A stretch of DNA of 64,000 nt from GWE2-42-39 sp942493345 (GCA_942493345.1 OW818695.1:620001-684000), one strand, 5' to 3'; shown: positions 46,488 to 56,405, counted from the first letter of the stretch. The notes: generated by a model not told the origin, from the sequence alone. Numbers and translations: made by a program.

Positions 46488-48266
46488 TTACAGTTCAAAG
46501 CCTGGGTTTTGAATCAAGGCATCATTATTCTGGATGTTGTCAAGCGGAATTGGTAAATAATAATCTTGAGGTTTGAATAACCGAGTAAGGGTTTCAGCAT
46601 TCTTAAGTGTAATAGAATAGGTGTCTTCTGCAACATTCCATATCCAATCAATACCTCTGTACTGTTTGCTAAGCGGCCCTTCGGCATCTCTCCATCTTTT
46701 TAAATCCCAATATCGATGATTTTCAAAGCTCAACTCTAATTTTCTTTCATTTTTAATATCATCATATGTTAGAGAAAGAAGTTCAGGCATACCTGCTCTG
46801 AGTCTTATAGCGTTTATCGCTGCCAAAGCATCAACTGTATGACCTAAACCAAATGCGCACTCGGCATAATTAAGGTATATCTCACCTATACGCATTACCA
46901 TATAATTATTATTACCTAAATCTAAAACAGGGACAGGAGTTGTGGTATTGGCTGTTTTTATGTCACAAATAGCCGATCGTGTACGATTTTGATTTGCCGC
47001 TACTCTTGGCACTCCTGCAGCATCAGCGGCTGCATTGTTAGTTACACTTTTGTGAAAATAAGCAGGATATCCTTTCAATATGTACCCTGGGTAAGCTACT
47101 GAAGCACCAAATCGCGGATCCCTGGTTCCAAATAGTTTTTTTAAATCATAAAACTTATTCGGCCCAACATTATTATCCAATAATCCTGATCCATCAGGCA
47201 ATAACTCTCCCGAGGTACCATCTCTATAATTAAACCATTTGACAGTTTCCCAATAAACATTTAGGTTAGCTCCCCAGCCTACATGCTCAGGTAGAGCTCG
47301 GGGAAGAAGTGAAACATCAGCTGCATTTTCAATTCCTCCCTGACCATTAAATTGTTGGTACATGATTGTTTCAGTATCATTACTTTTATCAATGACATCA
47401 AAAATTTGCCTGTATTGAGCTACCGTTGCTCCTGGCCTAAGGGCATAGGATCCAGTGCCAAATGGGGCAGGAAGCAAGGCTTGGGAAGCTTCTAACGACA
47501 ACTGGTAATAACGTGATGCTTCAGACAGATTTATACCAACCAAACCTTCTTTATGGAAAGGTAATTTTGCATCATTTTGCGCAATACTACCAGCATATAG
47601 CATCGCCCTACTTTTAAAACCATAAGCAGCATCTACAGACGGTTGATATTTACCTGTTGACTTATCTTTCAAAAGTTCTATGGCTTTGTCAAATTGAGAA
47701 GCTATGAAATCATAAGTTTCTTTCTCAGTGCTTCTGGGCACTTTCAATTCTTCTGGATCAAGATTTAGATCCTGGACTTCAGTAATAATAGGAACTCCTC
47801 CATATCTTTTAACCATATTAAAATACACCATCGCTCTTAAAAAATAGGCCTGCCCTAAACGCATTTCCTTATAGGTTTCATCAATGCTGTTTTCTGAATC
47901 CTCAAGTTCCGCTATTGCAGTATTTATATCCCTTAACAGGCCCCATCTCCAATACTCAAGAATGTGATTGGTATTAGTCCCACTTACAGCTCCATTCGCA
48001 TCGGTATATGGAGCAGCATTGCTTCTAAATCTTCCCTCATCGCTTAAAGTGGTGGCCGCATACCATAAAAAATTTTCTTGATAAGTGGGCTGATAAGCTA
48101 CATCGGTCCTGTTTAAGATATCTGCAAAATATGCTTCAACGAGAGACTTATCTTTCCAAACAACATTGCTGTTAATTATATCTAAAGATGTAGAATCTAA
48201 TGGATTTTCGCAAGAAACCATATATGGTAGTGCGAATATGAAAAGTAAATATTTAAAGACTTTCAT
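46488..48266 (-). CDS. SusD/RagB-family glycan-binding lipoprotein
   Basis: 592 aa. A lipoprotein signal (YMVSCENPLDS, Cys at 19) is followed by the TPR-rich SusD fold; helices with GQAYFLRAMVYFNMVKRYGGVP and the C-terminal NERKLELSFENHRYWDLKRWR are characteristic. It caps the SusC barrel at the cell surface and holds the glycan or oligosaccharide. The gene starts 12 bp past the SusC stop, so the pair is co-transcribed. The ligand is not readable from sequence. Confidence 0.95.
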   Translation of the reverse strand: MKVFKYLLFIFALPYMVSCENPLDSTSLDIINSNVVWKDKSLVEAYFADILNRTDVAYQPTYQENFLWYAATTLSDEGRFRSNAAPYTDANGAVSGTNTNHILEYWRWGLLRDINTAIAELEDSENSIDETYKEMRLGQAYFLRAMVYFNMVKRYGGVPIITEVQDLNLDPEELKVPRSTEKETYDFIASQFDKAIELLKDKSTGKYQPSVDAAYGFKSRAMLYAGSIAQNDAKLPFHKEGLVGINLSEASRYYQLSLEASQALLPAPFGTGSYALRPGATVAQYRQIFDVIDKSNDTETIMYQQFNGQGGIENAADVSLLPRALPEHVGWGANLNVYWETVKWFNYRDGTSGELLPDGSGLLDNNVGPNKFYDLKKLFGTRDPRFGASVAYPGYILKGYPAYFHKSVTNNAAADAAGVPRVAANQNRTRSAICDIKTANTTTPVPVLDLGNNNYMVMRIGEIYLNYAECAFGLGHTVDALAAINAIRLRAGMPELLSLTYDDIKNERKLELSFENHRYWDLKRWRDAEGPLSKQYRGIDWIWNVAEDTYSITLKNAETLTRLFKPQDYYLPIPLDNIQNNDALIQNPGFEL

Positions 48267-48278
48267 GATATTTATTTT

Positions 48279-51200
48279 TTATAAACTAATATTTAATCCA
48301 AATGAAAAAACTCGTTGTGCGGGATAATCAAGATTTCCACCTAATTCTGGATCAAACGGATAAAAACCTAAATTATCAATTGTAATTAAATTAGTTGCGC
48401 TTAGGTATAATCTAAGTTTTGTGATTCCGGCATTTCTTAAAATTGCATTTGGTAAAGAATAACCTACCACTAAATTTTTTAGGCGTACATATTTAGAATC
48501 AAGAAGATACTTATCGATAACCAAATTACATGTAGGACCAGTCATATCTACTGGAAATTCGGCTCCAACACCTTGATTTTCCTCTGTCCATATCCGACTA
48601 ACTATATATTTATAGGGATTTCTGGCGCCACCGCTCGATACCCACATACCACGTTCTTGACCATTGAAATACTGATTAAAGCCCGCAGATCCTTGCCAGA
48701 ACATGGTAAAATCGAAGTTTTTCCACTCTAATTGTACATTTAAGCCAAAGACTGTTTCAGGCACGTCACTTTTTCCTATAATTTTACGGTCTCTACTATC
48801 AATCACATTGTCACCATTAATATCTTTCAGTTGTATGTCTCCTGGCTTCAATGCTCCGTTTTGACCACTAAAATAATCAATTGATAAGTTATCTAATTCT
48901 TCCTGAGTAAAAAATCCATCAAATAAGTACCCAAAAGTTCGGTTAATATAATTTCCACTTAACCTTTCAATTCTTTCTAAATCCGGATCACCATAATCTT
49001 CTGGTTCAACTTGAGTTAAATATTTCTCTCTAGCCCATGTTAAGTTTCCTGAAATGTTAAACTTCAAATTTTTGATACTACCGCGATAATTAACAACTGA
49101 TTCAAAGCCTCTATTGTCAGTAGATTCAAGATTTGCTAAAGATAGATTTGCACCGGTGGTTTCGGGAATGGTAACCCCGGTATCTATTGCAAGTAGATCA
49201 CTTCTCTTTCTGTAAAATACATCTAATTCAACTCCCAATTTTCTATTAAAAAAAGAGGCGTCCATTCCGATATTATAAAGATCAGATAATTGCCAGGTTA
49301 TTGATGAATTAGGTATTCCTGTAGTTCTAATCGCAGTCTGGTACTTACCATTAAAAATATATCCATTGCCACCTCTGTAAATATCAAATCCTTCAATATA
49401 GGCATAACCATTAGCTGCATCATTTCCAAGACGTGAATAAGAAGCTCTAAGCTTTAAGTTGCTAATAGTTTTAGAGTCTTGTAAAAATGCTTCTTTATTT
49501 AGTACCCAACCTGCAGATACTCCGGGAAAAAAACCGTTCCGAGTAGCTTCTGGGAAGTAGGATGATGCATCATTCCGAAAAGAAAATTCAAATAAATATT
49601 TTTCTTTGTAGTTATAGTTTAATCGACCTACAAGTCCACGCTTGCCGTATTCAGAAGCATTTCCGCCAGCTGTGATAGCATCAGGATTCGCAGTGAATAA
49701 ATATGGTGTTTCTGCCGAAATCATATCGTTCCCAGTAACCCATTCATTATGATTGTCGTCTTTTGTATCTTCTAAGAGCAATAGGCCCCCTAAATAATGA
49801 TCACCAAAGGTGTTATTATAGTTAAGGCTTAATTGGGTCGTTAAACGATTAAATCTATAACTATATTCGGTTAAGCTGGTAATACCACTATTAGCAACTT
49901 GCTCATTAACATAATTAGTTCCATTATAGGCCCAAAGCGAATACGGTTTTCTTAAAGTTTTCTCATAACGAATATTATCAGTGTAACCGGTAGCTCCTTT
50001 AACCGATAGCCCTTCAATTCCTGGAATAGAATACTGAAGTTCTATACTACCTGTTAAAATATCCCTTTGATCTTCATCCGAACCAGCGATTTTTTTATTT
50101 GTTGCAGCAAGAGGACTCCATGGATTAGTCATATTAGAGATTGGCAATCTTCCATCAGGTAGTGTACTTGGCAAACCTGGATCGGAAAATGCAATATTAA
50201 AAAGATCCACTGTTGCTGTAGAACCAACAGCAGTTGTTTCAGACCGCAATTCCCTTCTCCAGCCTAAGTTTACAGAACTTTTCAGATTATTTGAAATTTT
50301 AAAATCGAGATTAATATTACCATTATAACGGCGAAAGCCAAAATCGCCGGAAGACCACATCGATCCTTGATCAAGATATCCCAAAGAAGTAAAATACTTT
50401 ACAGCTTCACTCCCTCCCCTTACATTAATATTGTGAGTTTGTTGGGGTGCAAAATCTCTGGTGGCGACATCTAACCAGTCTGTTCCTTCGATCTCACCGT
50501 TATTCAATGCAGCTTCCCTTTCGGGGGTTATGAGTCCTGTCAATTCCCAACCTGCTCCATTTGCATGTTGACTCAGAACTTTTCGATATTCTTGATAATT
50601 TGCTAATTCAGGATAGCGAATATTTTCAGTTAAAGAATAAGTTCCATTGTAAGTTATGACAGGCTTACTAATAATACCCTTTTTGGTAGTTACCAGGATA
50701 ACTCCTGTAGCAGCTCTCACTCCATAAACAGCAGCGGATGCATCTTTTAAAATAGTGATACTTTCGATCTCATAAGGATCTAACTCGTCAAAACTTCTTT
50801 CAAAACCATCTACGATTACTAATGGACTCTCACCTTGCACACCACCAAGATTTGCACCAAAACCTCGAATGTAAAGATTCCCACCATCTGATCCAGGGCG
50901 TCCACTATTTTGATCGACAATTAGACCTGGCAGTTTTCCCGAAAGAGCTTGACTGATATTTGCAACAGGTACCCTTGTAAGTTGAGTACCTTCTACTGTA
51001 GCAACAGATCCAGTTACATTTGATTTTTTCTGCTTACCATAGCCAACAGCAACAACTTCCTCAATACCAATGCTATCTTCTTCCATTTTTACATTAATTG
51101 AGGATTTTCCATCAAGCGGAATTTCCTGCATTCTCATTCCCACAAACGAAAAAACCAGTGTTGCATCGCCCGGAATATTGTTCAGTGAGTACTTTCCATC

Positions 51201-51689
51201 AAGATCTGTAATAATTCCGGTTGTAGTACCTTTTACTACAACAGTGACCCCTGGAAGGGGCTGCCCTGATGAATCGGTGACTTTACCGGAAACGGAAGCA
51301 GGTTGTGTAGATGATTCAGAATTACTTTTCAATACAATGTGAAGATCCTGTATTTCAAAGGAAACATTTGTCCCATTAAATAGATTCGTAAGAACATCTG
51401 AGATTTTTTGATCGGTACACAATACATCTACCTTGCGGTTTACATTTACAACTTCGCGGTTATAAATAAAGTAAAGATTACTTTGTTCTTCTATTTTTAT
51501 CAATACATCTTCAACACGAGCGTCTTTTAGATTTAATGTCAGCCGGGTTGATTGAGAAAAAACATCGCTCGCCATAAGTTGAGCAAAACTCAGCAACAAA
51601 CACAGAAAAGTTAGTTTCATCTTTAATAATTTTTTTTTCAGAAAGAATATTGTAATTCCTCCTGAGTCATAAACGACTTTTTTTTTCAT
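48279..51689 (-). CDS. SusC/RagA-family TonB-dependent receptor with STN domain
   Basis: 1136 aa. The long N-terminus (LLKKLLKMKLTFLC-type) is typical of ECF-linked SusC proteins, so the first ATG is kept. A secretin/TonB N-terminal (STN) domain (about 45-125) precedes a carboxypeptidase-like CarbopepD_reg_2 domain (about 133-205, GKVTDSSGQPLPGVTV). Then come the plug (TSVDEL-type GYGKQKKSNVTGSV) and a 22-strand barrel to the C-terminus. The STN domain signals to the FecR protein on binding substrate. It imports large oligosaccharides with TonB energy. Confidence 0.96.
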   Translation of the reverse strand: MKKKVVYDSGGITIFFLKKKLLKMKLTFLCLLLSFAQLMASDVFSQSTRLTLNLKDARVEDVLIKIEEQSNLYFIYNREVVNVNRKVDVLCTDQKISDVLTNLFNGTNVSFEIQDLHIVLKSNSESSTQPASVSGKVTDSSGQPLPGVTVVVKGTTTGIITDLDGKYSLNNIPGDATLVFSFVGMRMQEIPLDGKSSINVKMEEDSIGIEEVVAVGYGKQKKSNVTGSVATVEGTQLTRVPVANISQALSGKLPGLIVDQNSGRPGSDGGNLYIRGFGANLGGVQGESPLVIVDGFERSFDELDPYEIESITILKDASAAVYGVRAATGVILVTTKKGIISKPVITYNGTYSLTENIRYPELANYQEYRKVLSQHANGAGWELTGLITPEREAALNNGEIEGTDWLDVATRDFAPQQTHNINVRGGSEAVKYFTSLGYLDQGSMWSSGDFGFRRYNGNINLDFKISNNLKSSVNLGWRRELRSETTAVGSTATVDLFNIAFSDPGLPSTLPDGRLPISNMTNPWSPLAATNKKIAGSDEDQRDILTGSIELQYSIPGIEGLSVKGATGYTDNIRYEKTLRKPYSLWAYNGTNYVNEQVANSGITSLTEYSYRFNRLTTQLSLNYNNTFGDHYLGGLLLLEDTKDDNHNEWVTGNDMISAETPYLFTANPDAITAGGNASEYGKRGLVGRLNYNYKEKYLFEFSFRNDASSYFPEATRNGFFPGVSAGWVLNKEAFLQDSKTISNLKLRASYSRLGNDAANGYAYIEGFDIYRGGNGYIFNGKYQTAIRTTGIPNSSITWQLSDLYNIGMDASFFNRKLGVELDVFYRKRSDLLAIDTGVTIPETTGANLSLANLESTDNRGFESVVNYRGSIKNLKFNISGNLTWAREKYLTQVEPEDYGDPDLERIERLSGNYINRTFGYLFDGFFTQEELDNLSIDYFSGQNGALKPGDIQLKDINGDNVIDSRDRKIIGKSDVPETVFGLNVQLEWKNFDFTMFWQGSAGFNQYFNGQERGMWVSSGGARNPYKYIVSRIWTEENQGVGAEFPVDMTGPTCNLVIDKYLLDSKYVRLKNLVVGYSLPNAILRNAGITKLRLYLSATNLITIDNLGFYPFDPELGGNLDYPAQRVFSFGLNISL

Positions 51690-51734
51690 ACTTTTGTGTT
51701 AATTAATTAGTTATTCCAATTGATTAATTTAGTG

Positions 51735-51767
51735 ATGCAAGGGGAAGGCCCTAACTTCTCCTTGCAT
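51735..51767. terminator. Stem-loop between FecR and SusC genes
   Basis: 13-bp stem (51735-51747, 51755-51767) with one G-U pair on the plus strand and a 7-nt loop; TTTG and TTTTTG follow on the plus strand. On the minus strand it has one A-C mismatch and no T-run. It may separate regulation of the regulatory pair from SusCD, but its direction is unclear. Confidence 0.4.
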
Positions 51768-51804
51768 TTGTTTTTGTATCCTTTTTGCACATAGGCAATA
51801 TGTT

Positions 51805-52890
51805 TTAATCCTTATTCTTTTCTATATAGATTTTACTTTTCGCATAACTTCCGTCGGATAACTTTTGGGAATTCCCGTAATAATATCTGAAAGGCGTACT
51901 AAGTGATAATAGCCTTAAAATTTCATTAATATTTTCATTTCGGAAGGTCGCATCCATGGGTATTGTTGCCAACGATTGGTCTTTCAATTCAATATCCACA
52001 TTAAATTTGCGTGACAAGCGGGTTAAGACCGAATCAAAAGTATTGTTTTTAAATACCAGAGTTCCGTCTTTCCAGGCCGTATACAGGAATGCGTTTTCGT
52101 TTTCAACAACCAACTTCTTCGAATCATCATAAAATGTGACTGTTTGCCCTGGTTCAATGAAAAATTCATCTTTCCCTTTAATCTTTCCGAGCGACAATGA
52201 TAAGGAAACACTTCCCTCCACCAATGTCACTTTTGCATATTTGTCGGAAGGAAACGCATTTACATTAAAAGAAGTACCATACACTTTCAATTTAACATTG
52301 CCGACCGAAACAATCATTGGTGTATGTTTATTTTTGACTACTTCGAAATAGGCTTCTCCTTTTACTGATACGTTTCTTTCAGAGCTATTAAAATAGTTGG
52401 GATATGAAACAGAGCTTTCTGCATTCAGGTATACTTTGCTGCCATCGGGTAATATTATATTCGAGATAGTTCCCGGCTGAGAATTAACGGTGATTGTTTG
52501 TTGTGATGTGGCCAGTGCAGAAGTATCAATTTTGAAAAATTGAAAGTACGCTGTATATAGCAGGATGGGTATAATTAATATGGCCGCAATTTTTGAAAAT
52601 TGTTCCTGCAATTTCCGGAATCCAACTCGTTGCGTTGCCCCATTGTTTCGTTCAGCAAGTTCCCAAATAGTTTCATCTAAGGCACTTTGAATAACTTCAG
52701 GAGAGTGTTCAAACGGATGAAAATCGAGCCCAAGCCAAAGTTGCTGCAGTATCTCAACATCTTTTGCAGTAAGCTCATATTCCCGGTAAACTTCCGTTTT
52801 TTTCTCCTCGCTAAGTCTTGTCCACTCTAAAAGGATTTTTTGAAACTTTTTGTCTGTTACCAGGATTGAAATATCTTCGGCTCGTTTCAT
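51805..52890 (-). CDS. FecR-family anti-sigma factor
   Basis: 361 aa. A cytoplasmic sigma-binding part (about 1-95), one membrane helix (about 103-120), the FecR domain (about 135-240, with ILPDGSKVYLNAESSVSYP and VKGEAYFEV) and a C-terminal DUF4974 domain (about 275-355) are visible. It holds the neighbouring ECF sigma factor until the STN domain of SusC reports substrate binding. It lies 67 bp after the sigma gene and 115 bp before susC, the standard order. Confidence 0.94.
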   Translation of the reverse strand: MKRAEDISILVTDKKFQKILLEWTRLSEEKKTEVYREYELTAKDVEILQQLWLGLDFHPFEHSPEVIQSALDETIWELAERNNGATQRVGFRKLQEQFSKIAAILIIPILLYTAYFQFFKIDTSALATSQQTITVNSQPGTISNIILPDGSKVYLNAESSVSYPNYFNSSERNVSVKGEAYFEVVKNKHTPMIVSVGNVKLKVYGTSFNVNAFPSDKYAKVTLVEGSVSLSLSLGKIKGKDEFFIEPGQTVTFYDDSKKLVVENENAFLYTAWKDGTLVFKNNTFDSVLTRLSRKFNVDIELKDQSLATIPMDATFRNENINEILRLLSLSTPFRYYYGNSQKLSDGSYAKSKIYIEKNKD

Positions 52891-52957
52891 AGCAGATCAA
52901 AAAAAATATGATTTGCTATTAGAGAGAGAAAAATTAGAAAAGCATCATCAAATTATT

Positions 52958-53581
52958 TCATATTTTTTGCTGCACGGAAGAAAAAAGTAAGAAAAACATA
53001 TTTCTCATTGAATTTAAAGACTTTTCTCCTAGTGCTTCTCTCAAATGAATTAAGGTACGATACATGAGGTTTCGTACAGCCTGGACACTAATCCCTGTAA
53101 CCTGTGCAATTTCCGGATAAGATAATTCGTGGTAAAAAAACAACATGATTAACTCCCGTTGCTTTTTTGTCATTGAATTGATGGCAGACAACAAAACCTG
53201 GCGAATTTCATCTGAAATCTCGTCATGTCTTTCAAACTCGTTGACCTCGAAAAAGAATGAATAATTCTCTGCCTGTCCGATTTCAAAGTTTTTGGTATGC
53301 TTGTTTTTCTGTTTCCGGGCCAAGATCATCCTTCTCACCGAAACAACAAGGTACGATTTTGCATTTTGTACATCTGCTAATTTTCCCCGGGTTTCCCAAA
53401 TTCGAATGAAAACCTCCTGAATACATTCTTTGACAAAATCCGGATCAGGAAGAATTTTAATGCCATAATAGTACAATTCGGAGTAATATTTTCTGAAAAG
53501 CCGGTTAAAGGAGCCTTTGTCGCCTGCTTTAATATTTTGCCACAAAACGTTATCTTCAGTATGTTCAGTTAATTCCACCAT
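52958..53581 (-). CDS. ECF sigma factor of the SusC/SusD locus
   Basis: 207-aa sigma-70 with region 2 (about 25-90: SFNRLFRKYYSELYYYGIKI, CIQEVFIRIWE) and region 4 (about 135-185: MTKKQRELIMLFFYHELSYPEIAQVTGISVQAVRNLMYR). It belongs to the Bacteroidota group paired with FecR anti-sigma and STN-bearing SusC. It should activate the SusCD unit once released. It precedes FecR by 67 bp on the same strand. Confidence 0.94.
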   Translation of the reverse strand: MVELTEHTEDNVLWQNIKAGDKGSFNRLFRKYYSELYYYGIKILPDPDFVKECIQEVFIRIWETRGKLADVQNAKSYLVVSVRRMILARKQKNKHTKNFEIGQAENYSFFFEVNEFERHDEISDEIRQVLLSAINSMTKKQRELIMLFFYHELSYPEIAQVTGISVQAVRNLMYRTLIHLREALGEKSLNSMRNMFFLLFSSVQQKI

Positions 53582-53901
53582 CTATATGAAATGATATGCG
53601 AACAAATAAATTGCTTTGCGTCATCGAATCTTATACTTATTTTGAGACCCATCCCGCGGCTAAAGTATTAAAAGATTTTAGAATTTGAAAGTAACTATTT
53701 ATAACGCAGATACACGAATGGAGATAATGCGATTGCAAAGAATTCCGCGATAAAGAATACATCCATATTCTTCTAAATCTTAATGCAGCAAAAATTACTT
53801 TCCTCAACCTTTTTGATTTGACTTTGTCAGTCCCCTCTATCCGTTCGCACAAAACAAAAAGCTTTGCAAATCAATGATTTACAAAGCTTTAAAATTTAAT
53901 T
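53582..53901. other. 320-bp intergenic region upstream of the PUL sigma gene
   Basis: Contains the terminator that follows tRNA-Lys (53851-53890). A 71-codon minus-strand open frame (53637-53852) lacks any signal or domain and is not called. Nothing else is evident. Confidence 0.4.
53851..53890 (-). terminator. Rho-independent terminator of tRNA-Lys
   Basis: Minus-strand stem AAAGCTTTGTAAATCA/TGATTTGCAAAGCTTT (53890-53875, 53873-53858; one G-U pair) with a one-base loop gap and a following T-rich tail TTTTTGTTTT. It lies 12 bp past the tRNA 3' end. Confidence 0.8.
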
Positions 53902-53977
53902 TGGTGACCCAGCTGGGATTCGAACCCAGGACCCCATCCTTAAAAGGGATGTGCTCTACCTGCTGAGCTACTGAGTC
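53902..53977 (-). tRNA. tRNA-Lys (anticodon TTT)
   Basis: 76 nt with an encoded CCA. The minus strand starts GACTCAG and pairs with CTGGGTC before ACCA. The D arm (GCTC...GAGC), the anticodon stem CATCC/GGATG with loop CTTTTAA (anticodon TTT), and the T arm CTGGG/TTCGAAT/CCCAG are all intact. A perfect 7-bp hairpin (GCTTTTG/CAAAAGC, 53989-54007) lies just in front of the gene. A terminator follows. Confidence 0.96.
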
Positions 53978-54128
53978 ATCCTCAATGTGCTTTTGTTTTT
54001 CAAAAGCGGTTGCAAAGGTAAAATCATTTTCTTTAAATGCAAATAAAGAGACCAATTAAACCTGAAAAATTACAGATTTTACGGACAAATGTTTTCTGTA
54101 ATATTCGGAATCAATCCACCGAAAAAAT

Positions 54129-54136
54129 TACTTTTG
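54129..54136 (+). promoter_or_regulatory. Candidate Bacteroidota -7 promoter element
   Basis: TACTTTTG fits TAnnTTTG and lies 20 bp before the SDR start codon. No clear -33 partner was seen. Confidence 0.4.
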
Positions 54137-54155
54137 CTAACAAAATCTTTTTATC

Positions 54156-54959
54156 ATGAAAGGTAAAGTAGTAGTAATCACGGGTGCCTCGTCCGGCATA
54201 GGAAAAGCGCTTGCTAAAGAATGCGCAGCACGGGGGGCAAAATTGGCGCTTGCAGCCCGCCGTATCGACCGCTTGCAGGAGCTGGAAAAAGAACTTCCAG
54301 GAACTGAAATAATTTCGGTAAAAGTCGATGTCAGCAAGGACGAAGACTGTAAAAACCTGATTGAACAGGCATTTCAGCGCTACGGAAAAATCGATGTTCT
54401 GATCAACAATGCAGGGATTTCGATGCGGGCGCTTTTTGCCGATCTCGAACTGGACGTGATGAAACAACTGATGAATGTAAATTTCTGGGGAACAGTTTTT
54501 TGCACCAAATACGCCATGCCTCATTTGCTGAAATCGAAAGGAACAGTGGTTGGGGTGATCTCCATCGCCGGATATATCGGACTTCCCGGACGTACCGGCT
54601 ATTCGGCTTCAAAATATGCCATTCGTGGATTTTTGGACGCACTCCGCACCGAAAACCTGAAAACAGGACTCCATGTGCTGGTTGCCGCACCGGGGTTCAC
54701 TGCGTCCGAAGTCAGGCAGGTTGCCCTCACCGCCGATGGCTCGCAACAGGGCGAAACCCCGCGCGACGAAAGCAAAATGATGAGTTCCGAAGAATGTGCC
54801 CGCCACATTGTTCGTGCAATCATTAAACGAAAGAGAGAACTCATATTGACTTTTACGGAAGGGAAATTAACTGTTTTCCTTGGAAAATTTCTCCCGAAAC
54901 TACTCGACAAACTGAGTTTCAACCATATGGCAAAAGAGCCGGATTCACCTTTCAAATAA
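54156..54959 (+). CDS. Short-chain dehydrogenase/reductase
   Basis: 267 aa. The SDR motifs are complete: TGASSGIG (residues 10-17), DVSKDE, NNAG (about 87-90), catalytic YSASKYA with Tyr at about 149 and Lys at about 153, and a preceding Ser. NAD(P)-dependent oxidoreductase of the classical group, cytoplasmic; substrate not known. It is the first gene of a tight three-gene run (6 bp to the thioesterase gene), so it may act on a fatty acyl or lipid intermediate; this is inference. Confidence 0.9.
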   Translation: MKGKVVVITGASSGIGKALAKECAARGAKLALAARRIDRLQELEKELPGTEIISVKVDVSKDEDCKNLIEQAFQRYGKIDVLINNAGISMRALFADLELDVMKQLMNVNFWGTVFCTKYAMPHLLKSKGTVVGVISIAGYIGLPGRTGYSASKYAIRGFLDALRTENLKTGLHVLVAAPGFTASEVRQVALTADGSQQGETPRDESKMMSSEECARHIVRAIIKRKRELILTFTEGKLTVFLGKFLPKLLDKLSFNHMAKEPDSPFK

Positions 54960-54965
54960 CAAGCG

Positions 54966-55388
54966 ATGCTGGTTTCTGAAACAAGAATCAGGGTGTATTA
55001 CGAAGACACCGACCAAATGGGAGTCGTATATTACGGGAACTATGCCCGCTATTACGAGATTGGCAGAACTGAAATGATCCGTCAACTGGGCATTACCTAC
55101 AAGCAAATTGAAGAACAAAACATTCTTCTGCCTGCCCGATCGTTAAATATAACCTATTTAAAATCGGCCTACTACGATGATTTACTCACAATAAGAACCA
55201 TCGTGGAGGCGGTTCCAAAAGTTAAATTCCCGATTAAAACCGAAATCTATAACGAACAAGGGGAACTGATCAACAAAGGGGAAACCGTATTGGCTTTTTT
55301 CGACGGCAACACCAATAAACCGTGTTCTGCCCCTCCGTTTTTCGTCGATCGGATAAACGAGTTTTTTAAAATCAAATTGGATACATGA
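54966..55388 (+). CDS. YbgC-like acyl-CoA thioesterase (hot-dog fold)
   Basis: 140 aa. The motif YYEDTDQMGVVYYGNYARYYE holds the catalytic Asp of the 4HBT/YbgC group (Asp in TDxxGVVY), followed by the hot-dog helix EIGRTEMIRQLG. It hydrolyses acyl-CoA or acyl-ACP thioesters in the cytoplasm; in E. coli, YbgC is linked to the Tol-Pal envelope system. The stop codon overlaps the next start (ATGA), so translation is coupled. Confidence 0.9.
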   Translation: MLVSETRIRVYYEDTDQMGVVYYGNYARYYEIGRTEMIRQLGITYKQIEEQNILLPARSLNITYLKSAYYDDLLTIRTIVEAVPKVKFPIKTEIYNEQGELINKGETVLAFFDGNTNKPCSAPPFFVDRINEFFKIKLDT

Positions 55389-56335
55389 GGAAGACTGCAC
55401 GGACAGAAAAAGAAAATCAAATTCAGGGCAGAATAAAGAAAAGCATCAACGAAGCGCTGAAACAGGGAATGAAAACCACCGTGTGGTTGCTGAAACTTAC
55501 CATACCGGTTTCGTTTGCTGTTTTATTGCTGAAATATTTTGGGATACTGGACATGATCGCGGGAGTAACGGCTCCGGTATTCAAACTGATCGGACTTCCC
55601 GGAATTGCAGCTGTTGTGCTCATCACCAGTATTTTTACCAATATTTATTCGGCAATAGCAGTACTTACAACCGTAGCAATTCCCGAACGCGAAGGAACCA
55701 TATTGGCTGTGATGTGCCTCGTTGCCCACAACCTGATCATTGAAACAGCGGTTCAGAAAAAAACCGGTTCATCGGCCACCCGCATGGTAATTATCCGCCT
55801 GCTGGGGGCATTCATGATTGCATGGTTCTTAAACCTCGTGATGCCCGGAAGTTTTCAGGATATTCAGATAGAAAATAATAAAAATACATCGTCGTTTTTA
55901 CCCGTATTAACAGGCTGGTCGGTTGATATTTTTTACACTATCCTGAAAATTATCATCCTGGTAAACCTGCTGATGATCCTTCAAAAATTATTAAACGAAT
56001 TCAAGCTGATTGATTACCTGGTAAAGCCATTTGCGCCCCTATTGAAATTATTCGGGCTACCTGAGAATACCACTTTTTTGTGGATTGTTGCCAACACGCT
56101 CGGACTTGCATACGGCGGCGCAGTGATGATCAGCGAAACCGAAGACGGCAAACTTTCGAAAAAAGAAGGCGACCTGTTGAACCACCACATCGCAGTTTCG
56201 CATTCGCAACTCGAAGACCCGCTTCTATTTGTTGCCATCGGCTACAACTACCTCATATTATTGTTTCCCCGAATGTTGCTGGCCCTGTTTTTTGTCTGGT
56301 TCCGAAGACTGGAAATCTATTTCAGAAAAGAATAA
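55385..56335 (+). CDS. Nucleoside-recognition (Gate) domain membrane protein
   Basis: 316 aa with about eight membrane helices in two Gate-like halves (about 35-165 and 185-310). Each half has the Gly/Pro-rich helices seen in SpmA/SpmB and nucleoside transporters (ITSIFTNIYSAIAVL, TLGLAYGGAVMISE). The substrate is unknown. The gene starts within the thioesterase stop. Proteins of this family are sometimes linked to spore maturation or to iron or nucleoside transport, so a specific role cannot be given. Confidence 0.8.
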   Translation: MRKTARTEKENQIQGRIKKSINEALKQGMKTTVWLLKLTIPVSFAVLLLKYFGILDMIAGVTAPVFKLIGLPGIAAVVLITSIFTNIYSAIAVLTTVAIPEREGTILAVMCLVAHNLIIETAVQKKTGSSATRMVIIRLLGAFMIAWFLNLVMPGSFQDIQIENNKNTSSFLPVLTGWSVDIFYTILKIIILVNLLMILQKLLNEFKLIDYLVKPFAPLLKLFGLPENTTFLWIVANTLGLAYGGAVMISETEDGKLSKKEGDLLNHHIAVSHSQLEDPLLFVAIGYNYLILLFPRMLLALFFVWFRRLEIYFRKE

Positions 56336-56352
56336 AAATCTGCTACTTCCAT

Positions 56353-56393
56353 ATTTACTGACCGAACGACATGAAGTCATCCGGTCAATAAAT
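56353..56393. terminator. Hairpin between converging genes (bidirectional terminator candidate)
   Basis: 12-bp stem (56353-56364 with 56382-56393, one mismatch) with an inner GAC/GTC stem (56368-56378). It lies between the Gate-domain gene (plus) and the GH29 gene (minus). There is no strong T-run, so it is moderate. Confidence 0.45.
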
Positions 56394-56405
56394 TTAGCCT
56401 CACTT

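Noticed and set aside
53637..53852. 71-codon minus-strand frame upstream of the PUL sigma gene
   Set aside because: No conserved feature, and the terminator of tRNA-Lys begins at its edge.
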